Shown: piece by piece, positions 17,494-30,577 of the stretch
Layout: each line of letters starts with the position of its first letter
Numbering within the stretch: the first letter of the stretch is position 1
Assembly (NCBI GenBank): GCA_014380365.1
Contig: JACMJZ010000032.1
Location: forward strand, 168,860 to 232,859
Length of the DNA: 64,000 nucleotides
Direction: 5' to 3'
Source: Pyrinomonadaceae bacterium
GTDB taxonomy: Bacteria > Acidobacteriota > Blastocatellia > Pyrinomonadales > Pyrinomonadaceae
Position numbers and translations under genes: made by a program
The notes under the pieces: model-generated
The model's database searches: none
What the model was told of the DNA's origin: nothing
What the model saw: only the letters and a program-made list of their open reading frames with translations

Positions 17494-17605
17494 ATTCACA
17501 AAGAGAAACCGCACGAGCCGCTGAAATCACCAGGATTGACAACAGGATATCGCGGATGCGACGCTGAATTGCTCCAATTAGAAATCGCGAAAGGAGGACC
17601 GTTCC

Positions 17606-18637
17606 GTGCGATTGACCGAAATGGTTTCGTGCTCTGGTTGAGCGGCTAAACTGCCGCCGAGCATTCTCGCTCAAGTTTTGAGCGGGCTACCAAAACAGCC
17701 TTTTAACGAAAACCTGATTGTCGGCTTCGATACCGCCGACGACGCGGGAGTCTTCCGCCTGCGCGACGACCTGGCGATTGTCCAGACTGTAGATTTTTTC
17801 ACGCCAATCGTCGACGACCCGTTTGTTTACGGTCAAATCGCCGCGCTGAATTCCATTAACGACGTGTGGGCGATGGCCGGGACGCCGATTACGGCGTTGG
17901 CGATCACCTGTTTTCCGAAGAAGGGCGTCGACCCGGCGATACTCGGCGAGATCATGCGTGGGGGACTGGAAACGCTGAACAAGTATGGCGTCACCCTGAT
18001 TGGCGGCCACAGTGTCGATAACAAAGAGATCATGTTTGGTTATTCCGTCACCGGGGTAATCGATCCGGCAAAGATTGCGACCAATGCCGGCGCACGCCCC
18101 GGTGACGTTATTATCCTCACGAAACCAATCGGCACGGGTGTGATATCGACTGGGATTAAGTTTGCCAAGACGACGCCTGAAATCGCCGCTGCTTCGGTTG
18201 CAACAATGCTGACACCGGGCAAGTACGCGGCGGAGGCGATGCGGGAATTTGGTGTCAAAGGCGCCACCGACGTGACCGGCTTCGCGCTGCTCGGGCATGC
18301 CTGGGAGATGGCGAAGGCGAGCAAGGTGAGCATTCAGATCGATTCCGCTTCTGTACCCGTGCTGGATGGCGCTTTGGCACTGGCGGCCGCGGGAATGTTG
18401 ACCAGCGGCGACAAGACAAATCGCGAATACGTTGGTAAGGACATTGAAATCGATCCCGCCGCAGATGAGAATCTGGTCAGGCTGCTCTTCGATCCGCAAA
18501 CGGCTGGCGGGATGTTAATTTCTGTTTCGCCGGATCGCGCGGATGGCTTAATGGCGCGATTGCGCGAAAATTATCCGCAAGCTGCGATAATTGGCCGGGT
18601 GAATAAGCGCGATGTGCATTCGATAGTTATGCGATGA
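17606..18637 (+). CDS. selD: SelD, selenide water dikinase, itself with selenocysteine at the active site (UGA at 17639-17641)
   Basis: Makes selenophosphate from selenide and ATP, the selenium donor for selenocysteine. The coding frame starts at a GTG at 17606 with AAGGAGG eight bases upstream. Codon 12 is an in-frame TGA, giving CSG-U-AAKLPP, which aligns with the catalytic CxCK region of SelD: U takes the place of E. coli Cys17 and the conserved Lys20 is kept, while the second Cys is Ala. Downstream lie the AIRS/PurM-type ATP-binding motifs ([56 protein letters not shown]). The total of 343 residues equals the normal length. A conventional gene call starting at 17678 would lose the catalytic residue. 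A hairpin fit for a bacterial SECIS follows the TGA. Confidence 0.9.
17666..17686 (+). promoter_or_regulatory. Probable bacterial SECIS hairpin for the selD UGA codon
   Basis: Nine base pairs (ctcgctcaa against ttgagcggg, including one G-U pair) closed by the loop GTT. The stem begins 24 bases after the TGA, inside the spacing seen for bacterial SECIS elements, and a G-U in the apical loop is the feature recognised by SelB. The codons here are normal SelD codons (ILAQVLSGL), so the hairpin lies within coding sequence, as expected for bacteria. Confidence 0.7.
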
Positions 18638-18659
18638 ACGGTTCAACGAGCCATCCAAG

Positions 18660-18860
18660 ATGGCGGCAGATTGTAGCCCGGGGATCGGTCGGGTTGAGGA
18701 TGCCCGGGCCCGCTTTAGCTGTCGACAGATGATCGATAAATGGGTGACTCGATTTCCGTCGCCCCTTCGGGGCTCGGAATCATTTTATGCGTTGTACCCC
18801 GGGCTCACGCCCGGGGCTACCTTCTTCCGCCTGCTTCGCAGGCTCGTTGAATGGTGGATG
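18660..18860. repeat. Palindromic repeat cluster (family H and relatives)
   Basis: The 335-base gap between selD and egtB carries several short inverted repeats: gtagcccggggatc with later copies ccccgggctcacgcccgggg (about 18796) and cttccgcctgcttcgcaggctcg. Similar segments occur at 1083-1295. There is no reading frame with a ribosome binding site in the gap. Confidence 0.55.
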
Positions 18861-18972
18861 CCCAATATTTAGTGGATTCGATCGCGACCCACCCGCTAAC
18901 GCAGGCGGTTCTGACAGGAGTAGGCTTGGCTGCTTGGTTTTGCCTCTCAGGTATTCATCGGGAACGTAAACA

Positions 18973-20385
18973 ATGGTCTCCATAATCCAACAATCCGCTG
19001 AATCAAAGACGCGCTCAATCATCGATCTCTACAAGTCCGTTCGCGCGCGGACGATGCAGATCGTGGCGCCGCTGGAGATTGAAGACTACGTGATTCAGAC
19101 GGCGGAGTTTATGAGTCCGCCGCGCTGGCATATTGGTCACACATCCTGGTTTTTCGAAACGCTCCTCCAGGCACATCAGCCCGGTTACAAAGTCTATTCC
19201 GAGGACTATCTTTTCTATTTCAACTCGTACTACGAAGGCTTCGGTGCGCGCATCGAGCGACCCAAGCGCGGCACCCGTTCGCGCCCGACCGTTAGGGAAA
19301 CAGTCGCATATCGCACGCACGTCGACGAGCAAATGCTCGGGTTCCTGGAGGCGATGGAGGACAAGCCCGGAGCGGCGACCGTACTGGCGCTGGTCAGGCT
19401 TGGCCTTGAACACGAGATGCAGCACCAGGAACTGCTGGTGTACGACATCAAGCATTTGCTTTGCGACCAATACAACGCGCCGATGAAACCGGCGCCCACG
19501 CCGGCTGTGACGGTGGAAGGCATGGCCGAAATCAAAGGCGGACTCTTCACGCTTGGCTGCGCCAACCAAGTCCAAAGTCCTGACCGTGGAAGTGGCATGG
19601 GCGTCCCGCCCATGATTCATGCGCAAGATGCGCATGCCACATTGAACTATGACTTCGCCTTCGACAACGAAAAGCCCGCGCACCAGGTTTTCCTCCAGGA
19701 CTACGCCATCGACCGCGCTCTGGTCACCAACGCAGACTTTCTCGAGTTCATTCGCGATCGTGGTTACCAGGACTTTCGCTGGTGGTTTTCCGAAGGCTGG
19801 GAGGTTGTTAATAAAGAACAGTGGCGCGCGCCGATGTATTGGGAGTTGCACGACGGCGATTGGATGATTCGAGACTTCAGTGGTTTACATCCGGCGGCGA
19901 GCAAAGGAACGGAGCCCGTCTCGCACGTCAGCTTTTTCGAGGCGTCGGCTTTCGCAAAATGGGCGGGGAAGCGTTTGCCCACCGAAGCTGAGTGGGAAAA
20001 GGCTGCCTGCGGTGCTAAACAAAACGGAGAACGAACGGCTTTCCCCTGGGGAAACGAAGCGCCAGACACTGCAGGAGTGAATCTCTTTGAAAACGGCCTT
20101 TGGTCGGTTGCGCCCGTCGGCGCCTTCCCGGCCGGTCAAAACCGTTACGGTTGCCACCAGATGATCGGTGACGTTTGGGAATGGACAACTTCAGACTACG
20201 TGCCCTACCCGGGTTTTAAGTCAGAGTTTGACGAGTACAACGACAAGTGGTTCGTCAATCAGAAGATCCTGCGTGGCGGTTCCTACGCGACACCCCAATC
20301 GCACATCCGCGCGACTTATCGCAACTTTTTTCATGCGCACGAACGCTGGATGCTTTCGGGCTTCCGTTGCGCAAAGGACGCCTAA
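18973..20385 (+). CDS. egtB: EgtB-like ergothioneine biosynthesis protein with in-frame palindrome insert
   Basis: 470 residues. The N-terminal DinB-like four-helix domain has the iron-binding histidines in [12 protein letters not shown] and EHEMQHQE; the C-terminal FGE-sulfatase domain has [30 protein letters not shown] and GGSYATP. EgtB is the non-heme iron enzyme that joins cysteine or gamma-glutamylcysteine to hercynine by oxidative sulfurisation. Residues about 207-222 ([16 protein letters not shown]) are encoded by a family A palindrome, between the two domains, and are not native to the family. EgtD, the histidine methyltransferase, is not next door. The downstream membrane-Nudix gene begins four bases after the stop. 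Confidence 0.88.
   Translation: MVSIIQQSAESKTRSIIDLYKSVRARTMQIVAPLEIEDYVIQTAEFMSPPRWHIGHTSWFFETLLQAHQPGYKVYSEDYLFYFNSYYEGFGARIERPKRGTRSRPTVRETVAYRTHVDEQMLGFLEAMEDKPGAATVLALVRLGLEHEMQHQELLVYDIKHLLCDQYNAPMKPAPTPAVTVEGMAEIKGGLFTLGCANQVQSPDRGSGMGVPPMIHAQDAHATLNYDFAFDNEKPAHQVFLQDYAIDRALVTNADFLEFIRDRGYQDFRWWFSEGWEVVNKEQWRAPMYWELHDGDWMIRDFSGLHPAASKGTEPVSHVSFFEASAFAKWAGKRLPTEAEWEKAACGAKQNGERTAFPWGNEAPDTAGVNLFENGLWSVAPVGAFPAGQNRYGCHQMIGDVWEWTTSDYVPYPGFKSEFDEYNDKWFVNQKILRGGSYATPQSHIRATYRNFFHAHERWMLSGFRCAKDA
19592..19640. repeat. Palindromic repeat, family A, inserted in frame inside egtB
   Basis: gtggcatgggcgtcccgcccat and atgcgcaagatgcgcatgccac form the same double hairpin as the intergenic copies at 8278, 15724, 35017 and 41945. 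The frame is kept without a stop, so it adds about 16 residues in the linker between the DinB-like and FGE domains. Confidence 0.85.
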
Positions 20386-20389
20386 CAGC

Positions 20390-21562
20390 ATGTCTGATCC
20401 AGCGCCAATTAAACCCTCGCTCGTGAGGGAAAACCTGCAAGCCCCCAAAGCTAATGACGAATCGCGAACGGCGGTTAAGGAACTGTTGCTGGCCGATTAC
20501 CTAAATTTTTCTGAGTCATTTTGGAAAAACGAGCAGACCGGCGAAACGCGTGTTAACTGGTTTATCGGTATTGTGACAGCCGCGGTCGGCGGGCTGATTG
20601 GACTAACGACTGCCGATAATCGTCCCACTGGCGAACCGTTGCGCATGATCTTCATCGTCACGCTGGTCGCATTACTGGCATTTGGAATCGTGACACTGCT
20701 CAGAATGCTTAAACGGAATGAAACGACTGACGGCTACAAAAAAGACTGTGACAGGGTTCGGCAGATGTTTAGGGTCTATTTCGACGACGACAGTCTTCTG
20801 CGTGATTATCATCCCTTCGGCAAAAAGAGTGGCGAGAAGAGTGCACCGCGAAAACGCGGCGGCTTGGCAGATACGGTCGTAACCATTAATAGCCTGATCA
20901 TTGCCGGACTCTTTGCGGCGTGGAGCTTTCCCTTTGGAGAGGGCTCGGCACTCAATTGGACGAACCCGCGACTCCGTATCATTTACATCGGCGGGCCTAT
21001 CATGTTTGTCGCCGCCTGCCTGATCCAGGCCAGAGGGATTAGAGTAAGGAAAGCAAAATCTTACGATCCTGGTTCTGTTCATGGCATCACCGACTGGATA
21101 GCTCAAATCCTGGGGTGGAGTGACATCAAAGATGGCGTGGACCCGAAACCTACTCACGCAGGCGGCATTGTGTTCCGATCGAATAACGTGCGGGTGGAAT
21201 ATCTACTCGTAGGCCCAAAGGAGGAAATAGGCGAATGGATTTTCCCCAAAGGACATATCATAAACGAAAGAAATGAGAAACCATGGGAAGCGGCCGTCCG
21301 CGAAGTGCAGGAGGAGACGGGCGTCGTCGGAAAGCACATTTGCGTGGTTGGCTCCGATGAATTCAGGGCTAGAGATGAAATCGTGAGGGTTGAATACCAT
21401 CTGCTTGAGGCCCAGCCCTCTGCAAATCAGTCGGAAAAACGACGTAAGGCCTGGTTTAGCTTGCGTGACGCATTAGCTTCCCTGACACACCTGGACAACC
21501 AGGAGTTATTGCTCCATGCGGAACGAATACGCGCCGCGATCTTTGGGAAGGAACGTAATTGA
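20390..21562 (+). CDS. Membrane-anchored Nudix hydrolase with N-terminal multi-helix domain
   Basis: 390 residues from the ATG at 20390, four bases after egtB. Residues about 55-110 hold two membrane helices, a basic soluble loop follows, and two more helices lie around 170-220. The C-terminal 145 residues are a Nudix hydrolase with a full Nudix box (GHIINERNEKPWEAAVREVQ then EETGV), so it should hydrolyse a nucleoside-diphosphate-linked substrate with magnesium. The N-terminal layout (helix hairpin, charged segment, helix hairpin) resembles the SLATT-like two-helix membrane domains that sit beside nucleotide-signal enzymes; this comparison is inference. The stop overlaps the start of the YceH-like gene. 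Confidence 0.7.
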   Translation: MSDPAPIKPSLVRENLQAPKANDESRTAVKELLLADYLNFSESFWKNEQTGETRVNWFIGIVTAAVGGLIGLTTADNRPTGEPLRMIFIVTLVALLAFGIVTLLRMLKRNETTDGYKKDCDRVRQMFRVYFDDDSLLRDYHPFGKKSGEKSAPRKRGGLADTVVTINSLIIAGLFAAWSFPFGEGSALNWTNPRLRIIYIGGPIMFVAACLIQARGIRVRKAKSYDPGSVHGITDWIAQILGWSDIKDGVDPKPTHAGGIVFRSNNVRVEYLLVGPKEEIGEWIFPKGHIINERNEKPWEAAVREVQEETGVVGKHICVVGSDEFRARDEIVRVEYHLLEAQPSANQSEKRRKAWFSLRDALASLTHLDNQELLLHAERIRAAIFGKERN

Positions 21563-22224
21563 CGACAATATTGAACGACATTGAAGCGCGAGTCCTCGGG
21601 TCGCTGGTGGAAAAACAAGTGACTACACCCGAATACTATCCGCTGACGTTAAACTCACTGACTCTGGCCTGCAATCAGAAGAACAACCGCACCCCGGTCA
21701 CTTCATACGACGAAACCGCGGTCGCTGGGGCGCTCGAGACCCTGCGCGAAAAGAACCTCGCCTATGTGTTTTATGGCAGCACGAGCCGGGTGCCGAAATA
21801 CAAACACGTATTGCCAGAGGTCATGCATTTGAGTCAGCCGGAGCTCGCGCTGATCTGTGTTCTGTTGTTGCGCGGGCCGCAAACAACCGGCGAACTCGCG
21901 ACTCGGGCTTTTCGGCTGCATGAGTTTTCCGGGTTGGAAGAGGTTGAGACTACGCTCAATTCGTTGATCTCCCGCGAGCCTGACGCGCTCGTCACGCGAT
22001 TGCCCCGCCAGTCCGGCCAGAAAGAAGCTCGCTTTGCCCATCTTCTTTCAGGAGAAGTTTCGAACGATCCGGTGCATGACGGAGCTGCGCCCGCGCGAGG
22101 CCGCGGCCGGGGCGAAAGCCAGAGCGACCGAGTGGCAGCGCTCGAGGCGGAAGTGGAAACACTCAAAGCCGAGGTGGGGATGTTGAAAACGCAGTTTGAA
22201 AGTTTCAAGAAACAGTTTGAGTGA
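21559..22224 (+). CDS. YceH/DUF480-family protein
   Basis: 221 residues starting at a TTG that overlaps the stop of the preceding gene; GGAAGGAA upstream supports it. It has the hallmarks of DUF480 (YceH): ARVLGSLVEKQVTTPEYYPL at the N-terminus, QKNNRTPVTSYDE and LLRGPQTTGELATR in tandem winged-helix domains. The C-terminus ends in a coiled coil (VAALEAEVETLKAEVGMLK). The family function is not established; winged helices suggest nucleic-acid binding. It is translationally coupled to the membrane-Nudix gene. Confidence 0.9.
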   Translation: MTTILNDIEARVLGSLVEKQVTTPEYYPLTLNSLTLACNQKNNRTPVTSYDETAVAGALETLREKNLAYVFYGSTSRVPKYKHVLPEVMHLSQPELALICVLLLRGPQTTGELATRAFRLHEFSGLEEVETTLNSLISREPDALVTRLPRQSGQKEARFAHLLSGEVSNDPVHDGAAPARGRGRGESQSDRVAALEAEVETLKAEVGMLKTQFESFKKQFE

Positions 22225-22234
22225 CAAGCGGGCT

Positions 22235-22337
22235 ATCCGCAGATTTCGCAAATTACGCCGATTAGAAAGAACGGTTAACGAGAAGACTGCTCGAAGTCGT
22301 CTTTGTTGAATCTGTGTAATCGGCGAAATCTGCGGGC
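22235..22337. repeat. Palindromic repeat, family F
   Basis: Arms tatccgcagatttcgcaaattacgccgatt and aatcggcgaaatctgcgg flank a variable centre. The related copy is at 9121-9221. It fills most of the 188-base space between the YceH-like gene and lhr. Confidence 0.7.
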
Positions 22338-22412
22338 AGTCTCCCGATTGCGGCTCTGGGCCAGTGTTTCATGCGTGCAATCCGCACTTCTCTGCGTTAT
22401 AATTCTCCTCCC

Positions 22413-27164
<4,752 letters not shown>

Positions 27165-27208
27165 TGTATACCGGGAAGGTTCGGAGGTCGTGCCATCGTC
27201 AACCAGCT

Positions 27209-27236
27209 TTGCACCGGCCAATCGGTTTTCTATAAT
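27209..27236 (+). promoter_or_regulatory. Sigma70-type promoter for the Asp-box propeller gene
   Basis: TTGCAC (27209-27214), 16-base spacer, TATAAT (27231-27236). Transcription would start near 27243, about 35 bases before the ATG at 27279. GATCAGGAG lies just upstream of the start codon as a ribosome binding site. Confidence 0.55.
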
Positions 27237-27278
27237 GCTCTAAAACAAATAACTAATAACTGATCAGGAGTCGCCACT

Positions 27279-28466
27279 ATGCCTACACCAAATCAAGTCA
27301 ACGCCAGTTCCGGTGATGTTCTCCTCCTTGTCGGCACGATGAAAGGCGCCTTTGTGCTCCGTTCGGACAAGGATCGCAAGCAATGGGAGGTTGGCGGCCC
27401 ATACTTCCCCGGGCGTGCGGTTTACGCGATGCTCTACGATGATCGCAATGGTCGCAGTCGGCTCTGGGCCGCAGTGAACAGCTCCTTCTGGGGTTCGTAC
27501 CTTAGTTCGTCTGACGACTTTGGCAAGACGTGGACTGAGCCGGAGGCCTACGGAATAAAGTTTCCTCAGCAGGAACCCGCCCCAGCGGCAGCGATGCAGG
27601 ACGCGAATCCAGGCGCCAGTGCCGCACCTGACGCTAATCTTTCCGTCAAACAGATATGGCAAATCGCCTTGGGCCACCCCGATGAGCCCGACACGCTTTA
27701 CGCGGGAGTCGAGCCGGCGGCGCTTTTTAAATCAACGGATGCTGGAGCGAGCTGGGCGCTGGTGCAGGGCCTCCACGATCATCCGCACCGTCCGCAGTGG
27801 CAGCCGGGTGGCGGTGGACTTTGTTTGCACACGATCTTACCCGACTCCTCCAACGCCCAACGTTTGTTCATCGCCATCTCGACCGGCGGCGTCTACCGCA
27901 CGGACGATGGCGGGGAAAACTGGCAGCCGCGGAATCAGGGGGTACGCGCGCAGTTTCTGCCGGAAGGGCAGCAGTATCCGGAATGGGGCCAGTGTGTTCA
28001 TAAGATCGTCAGTCATCCCGACAACCCGCAGCGCCTGTTCTTGCAAAACCACTGGGGACTGTACCGGAGCGACAACGGTGGCGACTCATGGACCGACATC
28101 GCCAACGGCGTGCCTTCCGATTTCGGCTTCGCGCTGGAGATTGATCATCACAATCCGAACACCGCCTACATTATTCCACTCGAGTCCGATGAGTTTCGTT
28201 GCACGCCGGAAGCAAAGCTGCGGGTGTATCGGACGACAAACGCCGGCGAGTCGTGGGAACCGCTAACAAACGGACTGCCGCAGGAGAACGCGTTTGAGAC
28301 AGTGTTGCGCGACGGCATGACCGGGGACACCGGGAAGCCAATGGGACTCTATTTTGGAACCCGCAACGGCAAACTATTCGGTTCGGCGGACGCCGGAGAA
28401 TCGTGGAACGCCATAATGGCAGGATTGCCCGCGGTAGTTTGCGTGAAGAGTGCGGTGATCAACTAA
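27279..28466 (+). CDS. Asp-box (BNR) beta-propeller protein, sialidase-like fold
   Basis: 395 residues without a signal peptide. At least five Asp-box motifs S/TxDxGxxW mark the propeller blades: STDAGASW, TDDGGENW, SDNGGDSW, TTNAGESW and SADAGESW. These repeats occur in sialidases and in Vps10-type propellers; the catalytic Arg triad and Tyr/Glu pair of true sialidases are not evident, so it is better seen as a propeller of unknown function, as is common for bacterial exo-alpha-sialidase annotations. It precedes the YCII and MoaD/ThiS-like genes on the same strand, with a family E palindrome in between. Confidence 0.8.
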   Translation: MPTPNQVNASSGDVLLLVGTMKGAFVLRSDKDRKQWEVGGPYFPGRAVYAMLYDDRNGRSRLWAAVNSSFWGSYLSSSDDFGKTWTEPEAYGIKFPQQEPAPAAAMQDANPGASAAPDANLSVKQIWQIALGHPDEPDTLYAGVEPAALFKSTDAGASWALVQGLHDHPHRPQWQPGGGGLCLHTILPDSSNAQRLFIAISTGGVYRTDDGGENWQPRNQGVRAQFLPEGQQYPEWGQCVHKIVSHPDNPQRLFLQNHWGLYRSDNGGDSWTDIANGVPSDFGFALEIDHHNPNTAYIIPLESDEFRCTPEAKLRVYRTTNAGESWEPLTNGLPQENAFETVLRDGMTGDTGKPMGLYFGTRNGKLFGSADAGESWNAIMAGLPAVVCVKSAVIN

Positions 28467-28498
28467 ACTCGGATACCCCGAGAGGTTCAAACGCCCAT

Positions 28499-28595
28499 TT
28501 CTTTGCGTTCCTTTGCGAGTCCTTTGCGGTTTGCTTCTTAGGAGTTAGAACCATAAACGCAAAGAGCGCAAAGGTCTCGCAAAGAACGCAAAGAG
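28499..28595. repeat. Palindromic repeat, family E
   Basis: Arms ctttgcgttcctttgcgagtcctttgcggtt and aacgcaaagagcgcaaaggtctcgcaaag. It is the same element as at 17405-17493 and 59451-59552. Position: directly after the propeller gene stop. Confidence 0.8.
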
Positions 28596-28664
28596 ATACA
28601 AAGGCTTTCAGATAAATTTCAAATGCTCCCCAATCACGTTCCGCTTCTACAATAGGAAAAACTA

Positions 28665-29381
28665 ATGAAACAATTTCTCGCCGCCTCGCTACTCGGCCTC
28701 TTATTTGTCGGAGTTCCTGTGTCAGCGCCCGCCCAGGAGAAGAAGGAACCGGAGTTCAAGCTGATCCAGTTTCACATGGCGCTAATGAAGCGCGGCCCAA
28801 AGTGGACGGGAAACAAGCTACCGGAAACCGAAGGTCTGGAATCGGCGCAGCGGGAATATGCCACTTCGCTGATGCAATCCGGCAAAGCCGTGATCGTCGG
28901 CAGGCTCACCGACGATGGAGAGGTTCGAGGCGTATACGTGCTTCGGGCAAAGACTGCAGAGGAAGCGCGCGCCTGGGCCGAGGAGAGTCCGGCGGTGAAG
29001 ACAGGTCACCTTATCGCCGAGATGCATCCCTGGTGGTCGGAAGACGTGATGAAGGCGCCAACGTCGCCCACCAGGATGACGACCGCTTATCTCGGGTTTT
29101 TGACGCGCGGTGCGAAGTGGACGCCGGAGAAAACGCCGGCTACCGAAGCGTTGCAAAAGGCGCACATGGCAAACATCAATCGGTTGGCGGAGATGAAAAA
29201 ACTCGTCGTCGCCGGACCATTTGGTGACAATGGAACCTTGCGCGGAATCTTTGTATTCAAAGTGGCCTCGCTCGAGGAAGCGAAAGAGTTGGCGGCAACT
29301 GACCCGAGTGTTCAGGCCGGCCGGTTGGCGATTAGCATGCATCCCTGGCTTGTGCCGGAAGGAATATTGCCATCGCCATGA
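28665..29381 (+). CDS. Secreted protein with two tandem YCII-like domains
   Basis: 238 residues with a signal peptide (hydrophobic residues 5-20, then APAQ). The mature part contains two copies of a YCII-related ferredoxin-like domain. They share the pattern ...RGPKWT/RGAKWT..., E...M...L/G.LVVAGP/AVIVGRL, D-G..RG..V, and end with H/R-L-I-A-E-M-H-P-W / RLAISMHPW. YCII domains are normally small, cytoplasmic and single; a duplicated exported pair is unusual. The conserved His and Asp could form the active site seen in YCII relatives. Its stop overlaps the start of the next gene by four bases (ATGA). Confidence 0.75.
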   Translation: MKQFLAASLLGLLFVGVPVSAPAQEKKEPEFKLIQFHMALMKRGPKWTGNKLPETEGLESAQREYATSLMQSGKAVIVGRLTDDGEVRGVYVLRAKTAEEARAWAEESPAVKTGHLIAEMHPWWSEDVMKAPTSPTRMTTAYLGFLTRGAKWTPEKTPATEALQKAHMANINRLAEMKKLVVAGPFGDNGTLRGIFVFKVASLEEAKELAATDPSVQAGRLAISMHPWLVPEGILPSP

Positions 29382-29656
29382 TTAAATTTAACGTAGCAGG
29401 ATTCCTGACAGATTTCACCGAGGGCCGGAATCAGATTGCAATAGAAGCAGCGCCGTCTTCAGTTGGTGAGGCGTTGGGTGAACTGTGGAAACTGCATCCG
29501 GGTCTGCGTGATCGCGTGGTAAACGAACAAGGACAACTCCGCCAGCATGTAAATGTTTTTTTGGACAGCGAAAACATTCGGCGCAAAGAGTCGCTTGAGA
29601 CACAGGTCGCCGACGGAAGTGAATTGACAATTCTGCCCGCAGTGAGTGGGGGCTGA
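29378..29656 (+). CDS. MoaD/ThiS-like ubiquitin-fold sulfur carrier
   Basis: 92 residues, beta-grasp fold, with the diagnostic C-terminal Gly-Gly at the very end (ILPAVSGG), which is adenylated and thiocarboxylated by an E1-like enzyme in this family. It is translationally coupled to the secreted YCII gene (ATGA overlap). No MoaE, MoeB or thiazole gene is adjacent, so its partner is unknown; the molybdenum-cofactor MoaD is present elsewhere as a fusion with MoaE (40247-41056), which makes a different sulfur-transfer role plausible here. Confidence 0.8.
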   Translation: MIKFNVAGFLTDFTEGRNQIAIEAAPSSVGEALGELWKLHPGLRDRVVNEQGQLRQHVNVFLDSENIRRKESLETQVADGSELTILPAVSGG

Positions 29657-29675
29657 GAGAGCGACTGAGGACGGA

Positions 29676-29736
29676 TGACCGACGACCGGCGAGAGTGTTT
29701 GGCCGTTCGGTCGCCCTTCGCCGGTCACCGGTCGAC
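29676..29736. repeat. Short inverted repeat
   Basis: Arms gaccgacgaccggcga and tcgccggtcaccggtc lie between the sulfur-carrier gene and the zinc-ribbon gene and could fold as a hairpin. No further copy was seen in the window. Confidence 0.4.
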
Positions 29737-29782
29737 ATTGGCGAAGGAACTTCCCCCGCGGCACGCCGTATAACCCAGCACT

Positions 29783-30418
29783 ATGTATTGTCCCACCTGT
29801 GGTTCAGAAGAACGCCAACTTAGCCAGTACTGCCGCGCGTGCGGAACCGATCTTCGCGTTGTGCGTCAGGGTCTGGAACGACCTGACACGATTACGGCTT
29901 CGGCGGTGTCGGCGCGCGAACAAATCAGCCGGGCACTGGCCGACCGGATTCGCCAACTCGAGACGGGAAAGGATCTGGAACATGTGGCCGAGGATGTGTT
30001 GCCACAACTCGAAAAATTTCTGGAGTCGCCGGAGGAGAAACGTCTACGACGATTACGCGCGGGCGTAATCACCTCTCTGGTTGGGCTGGGCGCGTCGCTG
30101 GCGATTTTCCTGGCGAGTCTCGAGGCTCACGATCTGATCCCATTTATCGCGCTGGGTCTGGTCGTGTTCTTTGTTGGCTTGGGGATTGTGATCAACGGCC
30201 TGGTGCTGACCATCCCGCGTAGAACGCTGGCCGATCGTACAAGCGAAGCCGAGTCGCAAAGGGAACTCGAATCGCGCATTCAAAACGTCCTTCCGGCCAG
30301 CCAGCTTTCACCGTTTTCCCACACCACTAATGATCTGCCTACCGCCGCCGATCAACGTGTCGCCCGGCCTTCGGTGACCGAGCATACGACCCACCAGCTC
30401 AGACAAGATAAATCCTAG
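29783..30418 (+). CDS. Zinc-ribbon membrane protein
   Basis: 211 residues. The N-terminus is a zinc ribbon (CPTCGSEERQLSQYCRACGTDL, two CxxC pairs), followed by a helical segment and two membrane helices (about residues 92-112 and 117-140). The C-terminal tail is disordered and ends SVTEHTTHQLRQ. A paralogue with the same zinc ribbon, two helices and tail pattern (SVTDRTTRQLK) is at 39674-40174. Function is unknown; such proteins often act as membrane-linked regulators or quality-control adaptors. Confidence 0.7.
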   Translation: MYCPTCGSEERQLSQYCRACGTDLRVVRQGLERPDTITASAVSAREQISRALADRIRQLETGKDLEHVAEDVLPQLEKFLESPEEKRLRRLRAGVITSLVGLGASLAIFLASLEAHDLIPFIALGLVVFFVGLGIVINGLVLTIPRRTLADRTSEAESQRELESRIQNVLPASQLSPFSHTTNDLPTAADQRVARPSVTEHTTHQLRQDKS

Positions 30419-30424
30419 CGCAAT

Positions 30425-30562
30425 GCGGGCGGGGGCAAGCCCGCCTTCCCAACTGCGAGATTATTGTGAGAAGTCTCTAAATGACACTTGTACGACGTTC
30501 AAGCGGGGTCACAAAGTCAATTCTGAGTAGCTTTTGGTGGGGAAGGTGGGTTTGCCCCGCTG
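30425..30562. repeat. Palindromic repeat, family D
   Basis: Arms gcgggcgggggcaagcccgccttccc and ggaaggtgggtttgccccgctggg. Family D members are at 39548-39634 and 45985-46086. It lies between two convergent genes and so may help terminate both transcripts. Confidence 0.8.
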
Positions 30563-30577
30563 GGTTGGGTTCAATAT

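Noticed and set aside
17687-18499. 270-codon ORF on the minus strand
   Set aside because: Antisense shadow of selD, which has clear family motifs.
19015-19851. 278-codon ORF on the minus strand
   Set aside because: Antisense shadow of egtB, whose catalytic histidines fix the strand.
27619-28266. 215-codon ORF on the plus strand within the propeller gene
   Set aside because: Alternative frame with basic, low-quality sequence; the Asp-box frame is right.
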